Notes: generated from the sequence alone by a model not told the origin. A stretch of 64,000 nucleotides of DNA from Candidatus Fukatsuia symbiotica (GCF_003122425.1 NZ_CP021659.1:1302001-1366000); one strand, 5' to 3'; shown: positions 8,926-18,039, counted from the first letter of the stretch. Translations and numbers: made by a program.

Positions 8926-9405
8926 ATGCTCATCACGGATATCAATTCACCCGAAAGGGAAAGTTATGCCCGTGTCGCCGATTTGCGACGGCTAGCCAAC
9001 AAACGGGGTGAGCCACTCCCCGAGGAAGACGCCGCCTGTGAAACCTTGTTGATAAAAGCCATGGATTACCTGGCGGGACTGAACTGGCAGGGCGAACGGA
9101 CCACCGCTTTTCAGCCCCTGGCCTGGCCGCGCTCAGGGGTTATCTTTGATGGCTATTTATTGCCCAAAGAGTGCATTCCATCACAAGTCCTTCAGGCGCA
9201 ATGCCGTCTGGCGTTGGCCGCACAGGCTATCGATTTGACGCCGTCGTTTTCAGGTGGCAAGGAAGTTATTCAGGAAAGTGTTTCAGGGGCAATCAGTGTG
9301 ACCTATGCGTCGGGGTCTGCTTCGTCACCTCATTTTAGCTGGTTGCCTGGCTTACTGCACGGCCTGCTCATCAGCAGCTGCCAAATCCAGCTCGTCAGGG
9401 GGTGA
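8926..9405 (+). CDS. Phage head-tail connector region protein (DnaT-like family)
   Basis: 159 residues from ATG 8926. It reads YARVADLRRLANKRGEPLPEED near the start, followed by a helical segment AMDYLAGLNWQGERT and FQPLAWPRSGV. This arrangement is found in phage proteins annotated as 'DnaT-like ssDNA-binding' that lie between the coat and tail genes and probably act as an adaptor completing the head. The gene starts two bases after the preceding stop and ends just before the next start (9410). The last 25 residues (after SVTYASGSASSP) look unusual and could reflect a late frameshift. Confidence 0.6.
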   Translation: MLITDINSPERESYARVADLRRLANKRGEPLPEEDAACETLLIKAMDYLAGLNWQGERTTAFQPLAWPRSGVIFDGYLLPKECIPSQVLQAQCRLALAAQAIDLTPSFSGGKEVIQESVSGAISVTYASGSASSPHFSWLPGLLHGLLISSCQIQLVRG

Positions 9406-9409
9406 TGAC

Positions 9410-9748
9410 ATGGCGATCAATGATGCAGGCTTACGCCGTGCTGCCGACCGTTTATTGCGTGACAATGGTGTCCCTTATACCCTACAGCGAGGCGGGGGTG
9501 TTCAGGTCATCAAAGGCGTTGAAATCGCTGTTCCGCTAGAAAATCACAGGCTGACGGGTGTCATGGCGCGTTACACCACCGGTGAAATTGATGGCACGCT
9601 TATCCAACAAGGTGACAGTAAAATGATGGCAACCGCTGAGACGGAAATTTATCAGGGCGATCACCTTCTTATCGAGGGCAAAGCCCATCGGGTGATACAG
9701 GTCACTCCCGTGAAACCTGCTGCATTGCTGCTGTGTTATCAATTGTAA
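9410..9748 (+). CDS. Phage head-tail joining protein-like
   Basis: 112 residues from ATG 9410 (MAINDAGLRRAADRLLRDNG), preceded by GGGGGTGATGAC. A longer frame upstream of this start overlaps the previous gene and is a shadow. The protein has a short helical N-terminus followed by alternating strands (MARYTTGEIDGTLIQQGD, IYQGDHLLIEGKAHRV), as in small beta-barrel head-tail stoppers. Its place between the DnaT-like gene and the HK97 gp10-like gene agrees with this role. Function is inferred mainly from position. Confidence 0.6.
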   Translation: MAINDAGLRRAADRLLRDNGVPYTLQRGGGVQVIKGVEIAVPLENHRLTGVMARYTTGEIDGTLIQQGDSKMMATAETEIYQGDHLLIEGKAHRVIQVTPVKPAALLLCYQL

Positions 9749-9757
9749 CTGAGAGCC

Positions 9758-9903
9758 TAAGAACCTGTTCTAAATCTCTTGTGCTTGCTGATACTTCGTC
9801 AAAAACGCGCTCAAAATGCTCATTTACTCTCTGTAAACTGCGCTTTTTCACACGTTTTTTCCTCGTCTGAGCGTCGCTCAAGAAGATTTGGAACAGGCTC
9901 TAA
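9758..9903. repeat. Short inverted-repeat element (MITE-like), copy A, 146 bp
   Basis: Terminal repeats TAAGAACCTGTTCTAAATCT and, read inward from the right, TTAGAGCCTGTTCCAAATCT. It has no coding capacity. It fills the whole space between two genes of the prophage connector operon and ends two bases before ATG 9905, so the downstream gene has lost its native leader. Related copies are at 17694, 34737, 43283 and 48799. Confidence 0.8.
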
Positions 9904-9904
9904 G

Positions 9905-10360
9905 ATGACGGATAACAAACCTTTTATGGCCTCCATGACTGCCTTTATTAACCAGAGTAAACAGGCGCATCAGGCACTCCCCCAGGTGCTGGGCATGAAA
10001 ATATTGGCAAGATTGGTGACAATGTCGCCAGTGGGTAACGCGGACACCTGGCAAGGCAAAGCGCCACCCGGCTATACCGGTGGTCGATTTCGCGGCAATT
10101 GGCAGGTGACCTTTGATGTGCCCGCAGAAACAGAAACCGGACGCATTGACCCCCGTGGCAATCTGACGCTAACGGAGGGAATGCAGCAATTAACGCAGTT
10201 TACGCCGGGTACGCAGGCCATCTATTTCAGCAACACCGTGCCCTATGCCTATCGGCTGGAGTTCGGTCACTCGAAACAGGCGCCCAACGGTATGGTTCGT
10301 GTCACCGCGGAAGCATTCCAGACGCTGTTTAACCAGGCGGTTAAGGAGATGAAAAAATGA
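9905..10360 (+). CDS. HK97 gp10-like phage tail component
   Basis: 151 residues from ATG 9905; the open frame extends upstream to 9779 only because the repeat element happens to be open. Motifs include a central SPVGNADTWQGKAPPGYTGG and RGNWQVTF, and the C-terminal VPYAYRLEFGHSKQAPNGMV, typical of HK97 gp10 family proteins, which act at the head-tail junction. It overlaps the next gene by 4 bases (ATGA). Translation may be weak because an inserted repeat replaced its ribosome binding site; no good site is visible in AACAGGCTCTAAG. Confidence 0.78.
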   Translation: MTDNKPFMASMTAFINQSKQAHQALPQVLGMKILARLVTMSPVGNADTWQGKAPPGYTGGRFRGNWQVTFDVPAETETGRIDPRGNLTLTEGMQQLTQFTPGTQAIYFSNTVPYAYRLEFGHSKQAPNGMVRVTAEAFQTLFNQAVKEMKK

Positions 10361-10763
10361 GCACGGGACGTATCATGGCGCTACTTGAGCACCATCTGGG
10401 CACCTGGGCAGCAAAAAAAGGGGTTCCCGTCGCCAGTCAAAACGTGCAATTTAGTGACACCGGCAGCCTGTATCTGCAATCGTATCTCTTGCCCGCCACC
10501 ACAGAATGCCTGGATTTAGCGCAAGTTTCACGGGTTTATCACGGGGTCTATCAAATGACCCTTGTGTCCCGACGGGTAGCGGCCAGGCTCAGGTACAGGC
10601 TGTCGCTGATGATCTCATCAATCTGTTTGATTTGGGTACTCTTTTAACCGATGGCCTTATCCGCTGTGCAATCATTAGTGTCCTCACAGTATTTGCGGGT
10701 ATCACGCACTGTCACACCTACAGTCTGCCCCTCAGTCTGCGCTATCGGGCGCATATGATTTGA
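10357..10763 (+). pseudogene. Phage tail terminator (DUF4128-like), frameshifted
   Basis: Begins MSTGRIMALLEHHLGTWAAK and keeps its family frame until VYHGVYQMTLV. The frame then changes at CCCGACGGG near 10570 (an extra G) and continues as SGQAQVQAVADDLINLFD in another frame, ending in LPLSLRYRAHMI at 10763. DUF4128 proteins cap the tail and stop tail-tube growth. The first frame alone gives an aberrant 96-residue product. The start overlaps the upstream stop (ATGA). A toxin-antitoxin pair follows directly. Confidence 0.75.
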
Positions 10764-10804
10764 TCGGCGACTACCCCGTAGTGAATTGTTAGAGTGCTTC
10801 ACAT

Positions 10805-10831
10805 TTGTCAGAGGGTATCTTCACATATAAT
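10805..10831 (+). promoter_or_regulatory. Candidate promoter of the toxin-antitoxin pair
   Basis: A perfect TATAAT at 10826-10831 follows TTGTCA at 10805-10810. The spacer is 15 bp, short of the ideal 17. It lies about 75 bp before the antitoxin start. A second candidate, TTGACT at 10852, overlaps a TATACGCTGTATA near-palindrome at about 10873 that could be an antitoxin operator. Confidence 0.4.
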
Positions 10832-10906
10832 GTATAGACTAAATATAATTATTGACTTCTTCTGTCACTATTATACGCTGTATAAACATCAATGTTCGGA
10901 GGTCTT

Positions 10907-11161
10907 ATGACAGTAGCCATCAAAAAATGGGGCAATAGCAACGGTATCGTCATACCGGCGCTCTTTCTGAAAAAAATTGGGGTCTCTGTAGGTCAAGAAC
11001 TGGATCTGGAAATCAAAGACGGCACCTTGGTTCTGACGCCCAAACCTAAGCGTTACACCCTGGCCGAACTGATTAAACAATGTGATGCCAGTGCCCCACT
11101 TGAAACGGAAGAAAGTGTATGGGGTGACGATCACTCCCCCGTAGGGGAAGAAATATGGTGA
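10907..11161 (+). CDS. chpS: Antitoxin, MazE/ChpS (PemI) family
   Basis: 84 residues from ATG 10907, preceded by an ideal GGAGG. The N-terminal AbrB-type swapped-hairpin DNA-binding domain is evident in IKKWGNSNGIVIPALFLKKI and ELDLEIKDGTLVLTPK. The C-terminal tail, which in this family wraps the toxin, ends SVWGDDHSPVGEEIW, very close to the ChpS tail. It overlaps the toxin start by 7 bases, so the two are coupled. It neutralises the toxin by direct binding and normally represses its own promoter. The pair sits inside the prophage tail operon. Confidence 0.88.
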   Translation: MTVAIKKWGNSNGIVIPALFLKKIGVSVGQELDLEIKDGTLVLTPKPKRYTLAELIKQCDASAPLETEESVWGDDHSPVGEEIW

Positions 11162-11508
11162 CACGTAGAAAAGGATTTTCGCGCGGTGATATCGTATTGT
11201 TAACACTCAACCCGACTCGAGGAAAAGAACAGCAAGGTGACAGACGACCAGTATTGGTACTCTCTCCTAAAAACTTCAATGATCTTGGCATGGTTTTGAT
11301 TGCCCCGATCACACAAGGCGGTGCTTTCTCAAGGTATCAGGGTTTCACGGTAACATTATCAGGGAGTGGCGCGCAAACCCAAGGCGTCGTGTTATTAAAT
11401 CAAAGCAGAATGGTTGATATCACTGCCCGAGACGGTGAATTCATTGAAAAAGCTGATCACATCGTGATTGAAGAAGCGCTCATTAAACTACACACCCTCA
11501 TCGAATAA
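11155..11508 (+). CDS. chpB: Toxin, MazF/ChpB (PemK) family endoribonuclease
   Basis: 117 residues. It shows the hallmark MazF/PemK elements: RGDIVLLTLNPTRGKEQQGDRRPVLVLS (as GDIVLL, P-rich loop, RRPVLVLSP), the APITQGG strand and GVVLLNQSRMVD near residue 80. The Arg of the RRP loop and the Thr of APITQGG match catalytic-site positions in the family. It cuts mRNA at short sequence motifs to stop growth. The gene overlaps the antitoxin stop region (ATATGGTGA). Both genes look intact, in contrast with the broken phage genes on both sides. Confidence 0.88.
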   Translation: MVTRRKGFSRGDIVLLTLNPTRGKEQQGDRRPVLVLSPKNFNDLGMVLIAPITQGGAFSRYQGFTVTLSGSGAQTQGVVLLNQSRMVDITARDGEFIEKADHIVIEEALIKLHTLIE

Positions 11509-11614
11509 AAAAGTCGGACAGCGACCTTATCTTGATCAACTGCCCTCGAAAATTATTTCGTTATCAATTTATTTCTAAACATCCTCTTATTCTCTCAACA
11601 CTCGGAGACAGCTT

Positions 11615-12276
11615 ATGGGCTTTGCCTTACCAAATGGTGCCCAGGTTTACCTGGCCTCAGACTACGAAACCGCGCTACCGTTTACGGCTATCACGAATGC
11701 TGCCCATGCGGTGCTCACGGTGGTCGGCAACGACAAAATTAAAAAGGATGACCTTGTTCACCTGTCTTCCGGCTGGACGGGGCTCAATGAACGGGTTGCT
11801 CGCGTGTCGGCGGCGACGGCAACCAGCCTCACCCTGGAAAATATCGACACCCGCCAGACCACACAATTTGTTGCCGGTGGCGGCGCGGGCAGTCTGCGCA
11901 AAATAAAAACCTGGACAGAAATCCCGCAAATCAAAGAGGTTGCCAGTTCTGGCGGCGATCAACAAACGGTCAGCCTGCAATTTTTATCCGATACCGTGCA
12001 ACGCAATATCAACACCGTGAAAGCCCCGCGCACCCTGACTATACCTTGGGACATGATCCTGCTTTGGCGATTTATCCGCTATTACGGGAGACCGATCAGC
12101 GTCAGGACGTGGTCGCCTTCTCGATGTTCGTGCCGCAGGCCAAAGAAAAGCGCTACTGGTCAGCGACGGTGGCTTTTAACGAGGTGCCTCATACTGAAGT
12201 TAACGCCGTGGAAACGGTCTCATTGGTACTGAATATGCAGAGTCCCGCCATGACATTTTACAAAGAACCCGCTTAA
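11615..12276 (+). pseudogene. Major tail tube protein, frameshifted
   Basis: Begins MGFALPNGAQVYLASDYETA at ATG 11615, preceded by CGGAGACAGCTT. The first frame runs to TVKAPRTLTIPWD and is family-like up to there. From about 12045 the correct continuation (GHDPALAIYPLLRETDQRQD and VVAFSMFVPQAKEKRYWSAT) lies in another frame, ending TFYKEPA at 12276. A single-base deletion near 12040 explains this; no slippery site is seen. The protein polymerises into the phage tail tube. Downstream comes the tail chaperone, as in lambda-like phages. Confidence 0.8.
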
Positions 12277-12287
12277 GGAGACACCGT

Positions 12288-12599
12288 ATGTCGATCGAAT
12301 TTACGTTGCAACCTCAGCCCAGATTTAAAGCCGATGTGGCGATTCCACGCGCGGGCCTGGACGCCGGTATCGTGACCTTTACCTTCAAACATGTGCCGCT
12401 CAATGAAATGGCTGAGAGGGAAAAGCGCAAAAACCAAACGGGATTGGATTTTGTTGAGCACATTACCGCCGCCTGGGCGCTGCCCGATGAGTTAAATCGT
12501 GACAATCTGACCAAGCTGGCGAATAACTATCCCCAAGCCATTGAAGCTATCATTCACACCTTTTACCGTGAGCTCCTGGGTCAACGCGAAAAAAACTGA
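12288..12599 (+). CDS. Phage tail assembly chaperone (gpG-like)
   Basis: 103 residues from ATG 12288, with AAGGAGACACC upstream. It lies between tail tube and tape measure genes, the canonical position of the tail chaperone that wraps the tape measure during tail assembly. The last codons read GAA AAA AAC TGA, so the heptamer A AAA AAC stands in phase right before the stop. A -1 slip there continues as LRAVATALYTP in the downstream frame, the gpG-gpT arrangement of lambda. The small frame itself is undamaged. Confidence 0.82.
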   Translation: MSIEFTLQPQPRFKADVAIPRAGLDAGIVTFTFKHVPLNEMAEREKRKNQTGLDFVEHITAAWALPDELNRDNLTKLANNYPQAIEAIIHTFYRELLGQREKN

Positions 12600-12787
12600 G
12601 GGCGGTTGCGACGGCGCTCTACACCCCAGCGCCTTGTGCGGAAGAATTAGCCAGCGCAGGCTTACGCCCTGAGGATTTTTCCCCGCAGCCTCTTGAGATT
12701 TGGCCTGACATCTGGCCGTCTTTCCTCGTCATGCGGGCGATGTCAACCCAATGGCGCACGGGGATGGCGGGTCCGACTGGCCTGGAT

Positions 12788-13676
12788 TATGGCTGTAGCC
12801 GTATAAATTGATTCAAAATAAAGGGTCAGAAAAGAGAGTGTCGATATCGCATTGTCGTTTCCTACGAAGGGCTTTAGCCTGAGCCCATTTGTGCTCAATC
12901 GGGTTGAGGTCAGGAGAATACGTCGGGAGATATTCCAGAATAAAACCAGATTTTTGTATAGTAGACTGGATATCCTGGCGTTTGTGAAAGCTCACATTAT
13001 CCATCACGATAACAGCCCCTTGAGGGATTTTTGGCAGTCAGTCTTGGGTTACCCACGCATGAAAAATATCGCTATTGATATTGTATTCAAAGGCACAAAC
13101 GGTGGTTAATTTTCCGTTAAGCTGAGCGCCAATGACATTGGTACGTGCTTTAGCGTGCCAATCATGTTGACCGTAACACCGCTTACCTTTAGCTCAATAG
13201 CCGTAGAGGCGGGGCATGTCATGAGCAAAACCGCTTTCATCAACGTAAATAATAGGGGTCTCGCTGGCTTCATAGGCCTGGATCTTGACCTGAAAATCTT
13301 CTCGGGATTGGGCGTTGGCTTTTGGATGATAAAATGTTTTTTTTATAGCTAAACCCTGCCCGTTTCAACGCATGGCAGATACCTCTAGCGCTCACTCCCA
13401 TACGTTGGGCTCGCTCGTATTGAGACGCGTCAGGGTAGGTTTCCACATCAAGAATCAACGCCGCTCGAGCTATTTTACTGGCGGGTTTATCACGTGTCAG
13501 ACAAGGTTCTATTCGTTTAGCCCAGCGCATCAGACTTGCGGTCCCAATACAAAAACGTGTGGCCGTTTGGGCATATGTAAGCTTTTCTTGCTCTTTAATA
13601 GCCAATACATGTTGGCGAAATTTTAATGGATAAGTCATCTTGAAATTATACATCAATTTATACAGCCTACGCTATA
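12788..13676 (-). mobile_element. IS630-type element 'b', copy 2 (889 bp, dead)
   Basis: Same length and sequence features as the copy at 1051-1939, including both TGA codons and the A8 frame change in the transposase (12813-13656). TA flanks it on both sides, and deleting it with one TA restores the tail chaperone extension frame (GLDY then GCLLHV). Confidence 0.88.
12813..13656 (-). pseudogene. IS630-family transposase, multiply broken (copy 2)
   Basis: Identical in layout to copy 1: helix-turn-helix half at 13270-13656, catalytic end at 12813-13007 with MDNVSFHK and DLNPIEHKW, and a middle portion in a different frame containing two TGA stops. Because the lesions are the same as in the other two copies, they predate amplification of the element. 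Confidence 0.83.
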
Positions 13677-13793
13677 TGGCTGCCTACTCCACGTGATGAC
13701 TCTACTAGGCGTAGAACCCCGCGCAACCGTTTTTGACGATATTCGCACCCTGGAAAGTATCGCCTTGTCCCTGATCCACTCACGGAGTGCCAC

Positions 13794-16523
13794 ATGACAG
13801 AGATTGCAACGATTTCGCTACGTGTCGACACCTCAAACCTGGAAAAAGGGGACAGGGCACTGGCTCACTTTGGCGACACGGCCGCGCGTACTGCCGCGCA
13901 AGCCGAGGATTTCAATTCATCGTTTACACCGGCCACCCGTACGCTCAATGCGTTCGGCCATCAAACACATCAAGCCAATCTTAGCCTGCAACAACAGCGT
14001 GATGAGCTGCACCGCTTATTGGGCAAAATTCATCCGGTCACCGCGGCCTTTGGCAAGCTTGATGAGAGGGAAGCGCAGCTCAGGCGGTATAAAAACTTGC
14101 CGTTCCTTGACAAGGACACCTTTGACCAAGCCGCCCGGGCAATTCATCAGGCGCGTGATGAACTCGCTCAAGCGGCCCAAGCGAGAACCGCTGAAGGTCG
14201 TGCCGCGGCGGCGCAAGCCGCTGCAGACAAAGTCGCCGCTCAGGCAAAAAACGCCTTTATTGCTAAACTGCGTGAACAAAGTGAATGTCAGGGGAAAACC
14301 ACTGCGGAGATTTTGGCCTACAAAGCCGCACAATTGGGCGTCACCCAACAGGCTGCACCTTTCATTGCCACACTCAGGGAACAAGAAAACAGCTGGAAAA
14401 AAGGCACGATATCGGCGGGTCAATACCGGATGGCATTACGTCAATTGCCGATGCAGTTTACCGACATTGCGACCTCGATTGCCGGGGGGATGCCGCTGTA
14501 CCTGATTGCCATTCAGCAAGGAGGACAAATCCGAGACAGCTTTGGTGGCATCGCCAATGCACTCAAGGCCATGGGACAGTGGCTGACCCCGACCAAAATC
14601 CTGCTCGGGGGCGCCGCGACCGCGCTGGCAAGCATCGGACTGGCCTACTACCGGGGTGCACAAGAAAGCAGCACCTTCAATAAGCAGCTGATTTTGACCG
14701 GCCAGTATGCGGGCAAAACCGCCACTCAATTACAACAGCTTGCTAAAAAGCTTTCCGGTGACGGGTTAACGCAATCGGCGTTATCGGCAGCCCTGGCACA
14801 AGTGGTCGGCAGCGGCGCGTTTGACAGCACACAAATTGAACAGGTCAGTGTGGCGGCCGCCAAAATGGCGGCGGCAACGGGACAATCCGTCGATGACACC
14901 GTCAAACATTTTACCCGCTTACAGGAGGAACCGCTTACTGCGGTCAAAGCATTAGACAAGCAATTACATTTTCTGACGGCTTCCGAGTATGAACAGATAG
15001 CCGCGCTGGAACGTGCGGGCAATACTCTAGGTGCAGCACGCCTGGCGATGGAGGCCTATGCCAATGCCCTGAAAACCCGGGCGGATGACATCGTCGCCAA
15101 TCTGGGTACGATGGAAAAAGCCTGGTACAGCCTGAAAAACACCGCCAAAAGCGCCTGGAATGCCATGCTGAATATCGGTAGGGACAAAACGATACAGGAT
15201 GAACTGGCCCTGGCGGAGGCGCATTTAAATGCGGCGCGCAAGGGGTTTTTTAATCGTACTCGTATCAAAGCACTGGAAAATAAAAAAACGGCCTTACTGG
15301 AAAAGCAATTTCAGGATGAATTAGCCGCGGCGCGTAAAAAAGCCCATCACACCGCCGAAGCAATCGAAAAAGCGGCGCTGCAACGCCGCGACCACTGGCG
15401 TGAACGCTATGCCAACCAAGCCCAGCAGCGCAGCAAAGAACTGAAAAAATTTAACGAGATTGCTACCCGATTTAGCCCGCAGGAACAAGCGCGTATCCGT
15501 GCGGCTATCGAAGCACGATTTCCCGACGAGAAGCGCAAAAAATCACCCCCTATCCGCCAGGCAACAGGCCGTCCAGCAGCAGTCTACCGTGATGATGCCG
15601 CTACCCGCGCCTTACTGGAAAGCTGCCAGCGGGTCGCGATGTTACGTGAACAAGCCACGCTCACCACCTCGATGAGCGAGCAGGAAAAGCAGCAGGTGAG
15701 ATTCACGCAGCAGATAGCGGATTTAAAAACCAAATCGCTATTAACAGCTGACCAACAATCCCTGTTAGCCCGTGCCAAAGAAATCAATGCCAGCCTGCAA
15801 CTGGAAGCTCAGCTATCCCGTGAGAACAGCCAGCGACAAAAAGCGCTCGCCGCGCTCAAACAGATGGAAGACACCAGCCAGTCTCTTGCCCGTCTTAACG
15901 CTCAGCAGCAGGCCAGGTTTGGCCTCACCGATAAACAGGCAAAACGCGTTGACCAGACCTTTCAGCTGGATAATACCTATCAGAAACAAAAAGAAGGCAT
16001 CACCGATGCCGAACAATTAGAAAAAATCACCGCCGCCTATCTCAGAGCAAAACAAGAATTACATACCGGTTTTCATCAGGAAAAAATGAACGAGGGCAAC
16101 TGGCTGGCGGGCATGAAACAAGGAATAACCGAATACGTTGAAACCGCCCATCATGTCTTCGCGGCGACGCAAAAACTGGCTAGCACCACCCTGGGCAATC
16201 TGTCTTCGATGATGACCGAATTGACCACCACCGGTCAGGCCAATCTGAAGAATTTTGCCACGGCATTTTTGACAAATATCGTCGATATTATTAATCGCCT
16301 ACTGATTGCTCAAGCGATACAAGCGGCCATGGGCTGGATAGGGGGGCGTTTACAACTCACCCTGTAAATGCAGCCAGTAGCAATGCACTGGGAACCGGTG
16401 TTATGGGCATAAATACTCGCTGGAGCAGTAATGTGCCCAGTCATGCGAAGGGTGGCTACACCGGTGAAGGCGACAAATACCAGCCTGCGGGTATCGTCCA
16501 CAAAGGCGAATTTGTGATGACTA
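13794..16523 (+). pseudogene. Phage tail tape measure protein, frameshifted and truncated
   Basis: The open frame 13794-16367 gives 857 residues. The start MTEIATISLRVDTSNLEKGD, the hydrophobic stretch around KAMGQWLTPTKILLGGAATA and long coiled-coil regions fit lambda gpH-like tape measures, which set tail length and form part of the DNA channel. Near the end [20 protein letters not shown] matches the lambda tape-measure C-terminal domain. At a G6 run near 16340 one G is missing; the correct frame continues as [20 protein letters not shown] and EFVMTK, until an IS481/IS110 fragment replaces the rest at 16524. The start overlaps the chaperone stop (ATGA). Confidence 0.85.
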
Positions 16524-17313
16524 AAGACGGTATCTGACCTGGAAAATATCAAGAAACGCCTTTCTACCTTGGAAGCCAAAGTAGCGCAGGAGGGGTACTT
16601 ACTGACGGAAGCCCAACTGCAAGCATTAGAAAAAGTGCAGGATAAACGAGAAGCTCATGGACAAATTGAAACGCAACATCCGGGCTATCTCGGCTCTCAG
16701 GATACTTACTACGTGGGGCACATTAAAGGTGTGGGTAAAATGTATCAGCAGAGCTTTGTTGATACCTATTCCAGAGTCGCTTTTGCCAAGGTCTATACAG
16801 AAAAAAATGCCTTGGTTGCCGCAGATATGTTAAACGATCAGGTGCTGCCATTATATGATGAGCAAGCGGTTCCCTTATTGCGTATCCTGACCGACAGAGG
16901 GTCAGAATACTCGGGGAAAAAGGAAACCCATGCGTATCAGCTTTACCTGGAGCTAGAAGATATCGAGCATACGCGGACCAAGGCATACAGCCCGCAGACT
17001 AATGGTATCTGTGAGCGGTTTCATAAGACGATGAAAAATGAAGGCTATGACGTGATGTTTCGGCGTAAAATTTATTCATCATTGGAAGACATTCAGCAAG
17101 ACATCGATAAATGGCTCGCATTCTACAACAGAGAGCGACCTCATTCAGGCTGGTATTGTTATGGCAAAACCCCCTGGGAAACTTGGATTGCATCAAAAGA
17201 GTTAGTAAAAGAAAAACAACTCGATAATTTATTTGAACCATCGCACACTCAGACTACTCTGACAAATTCGATCGCTTAGCTTGTGTCTGCCAGGTTAAGT
17301 TTGAACTACTACA
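16524..17313 (+). mobile_element. IS481 3'-half with IS110 right-end scar
   Basis: The first 12 bases (AAGACGGTATCT) equal the right terminus of the IS110 element seen at 20563-20574; from there on the sequence is the right half of the IS481 element, ending in its terminal repeat at 17313 (rightmost bases TACTACA). So this fragment derives from an IS481 already interrupted by IS110, with the rest lost by recombination into the tape measure gene. Confidence 0.75.
16536..17279 (+). pseudogene. IS481-family transposase, C-terminal catalytic part (fragment 1)
   Basis: Reads DLENIKKRLSTLEAKVAQEG and then an rve-type catalytic core: YYVGHIKGVGKMYQQSFVDT (first acidic residue near here), LRILTDRGSEYSGKK (second Asp) and PQTNGICERFHKTMKNEGYD (catalytic Glu). 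The N-terminal DNA-binding half is absent. A start could be used at 16569 but the product would lack end recognition. Nearly identical halves lie at 20575-21318 and 57935-58678. Confidence 0.8.
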
Positions 17314-17351
17314 AATTACAGTCAGTTGCTAATACTCACTGACATTGAATT

Positions 17352-17428
17352 TGGTGCATCCAGAAGGATTCGAACCTCCGACCGCTCGGTTCGTAGCCGA
17401 GTACTCTATCCAGCTGAGCTATGGATGC
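17352..17428 (-). tRNA. tRNA-Arg(ACG)
   Basis: Reverse strand reads GCATCCATAGCTCAGCTGG at the 5' end and a complete cloverleaf: anticodon stem CTCGG/CCGAG around the loop CTACGAA (anticodon ACG), T-arm GGTTCGAATCC and encoded CCA. It follows tRNA-Ser(GCT), the order of serV-argV in E. coli, where csrA lies upstream. Confidence 0.95.
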
Positions 17429-17438
17429 ATAAACTACA

Positions 17439-17531
17439 TGGCGGTGAGGGAGGGATTCGAACCCTCGATACGGCTCTTAACCATATACTCCCTTAGCAGG
17501 GGAGCGCCTTCAGCCTCTCGGCCACCTCACC
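17439..17531 (-). tRNA. serV: tRNA-Ser(GCT)
   Basis: Reverse strand begins GGTGAGGTGGCCGAGAGGCT, with anticodon stem CTCCC/GGGAG around CTGCTAA (anticodon GCT), a long variable arm, T-arm GGTTCGAATCC and encoded CCA. Class II layout confirms serine. It is about 10 bases from tRNA-Arg and is presumably cotranscribed with it. Confidence 0.95.
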
Positions 17532-17693
17532 TACGCTTCTTTCGAATTGCACCTAATCTCCTCGAGAGGCTTATAGGCACCGCGTGGCGCACATATTACT
17601 TTCCCACACTTATAAGTCAAACAATTTTTCCCAACTTATATTTCATTTGAACAATCAACAGACAATATGTGCATGTTCCATCCTATCCGATTA

Positions 17694-17732
17694 CTTAGAG
17701 CCTATCCGAAATCTCCTGTGCTCGCCGATATA
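17694..17732. repeat. Partial MITE-like repeat, copy B
   Basis: Begins CTTAGAGCCTATCCGAAATC and CTCCTGTGCTCGCCG, matching the left terminus of the 146-178-bp repeats at 9758, 43283 and 48799. Only about 40 bp remain; the IS481 element begins 18 bp further on and probably truncated it. Confidence 0.6.
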
Positions 17733-18039
17733 GCTGGACGATATAGCAGTGTAAAAGTTTGAATTTAATCTGACATTTCAATATATTTAATATGAAATGA
17801 AGGCGTGTTAGAAATGAATCAAACAGCAAAAATAATCAAACCGAAACTCGGCTTACTTGACCTGGCAAAACAGCTGTGTAATGTTCAGTCAGCGTGTAAA
17901 GTCATGGGCTACAGCAGAGACAGTTATTACCGTTTTAAAAAGCTGTATGAGCAGGGAGGTGAGCCAGCCTTGGTGGAAATAAGCCGTAAAAAACCACTCG
18001 AAAAAAATCGAGTGGAGCCGCATATATACCCAAGTGAAA

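Larger units (their letters stand above)
12596..13797 (+). pseudogene. Tail chaperone extension (gpT-like, DUF1799), split by IS630b
   Basis: This frame is entered by -1 frameshifting from the gpG-like gene. Before the IS it reads APCAEELASAGLRPEDF, then IWPDIWPSFLVMRAMSTQW; after removing the IS and one TA it continues as DYGCLLHVMTLLGVEPRATV and stops at 13795-13797. The stop overlaps the tape measure start (ATGA). DUF1799-type proteins match this C-terminal extension. The extension is now truncated by the insertion. Confidence 0.75.

Noticed and set aside
12030-12050. Tail tube frame change considered as programmed frameshifting
   Set aside because: No slippery heptamer or run is present at the junction, and tail tube proteins are not normally recoded; a deletion is simpler.
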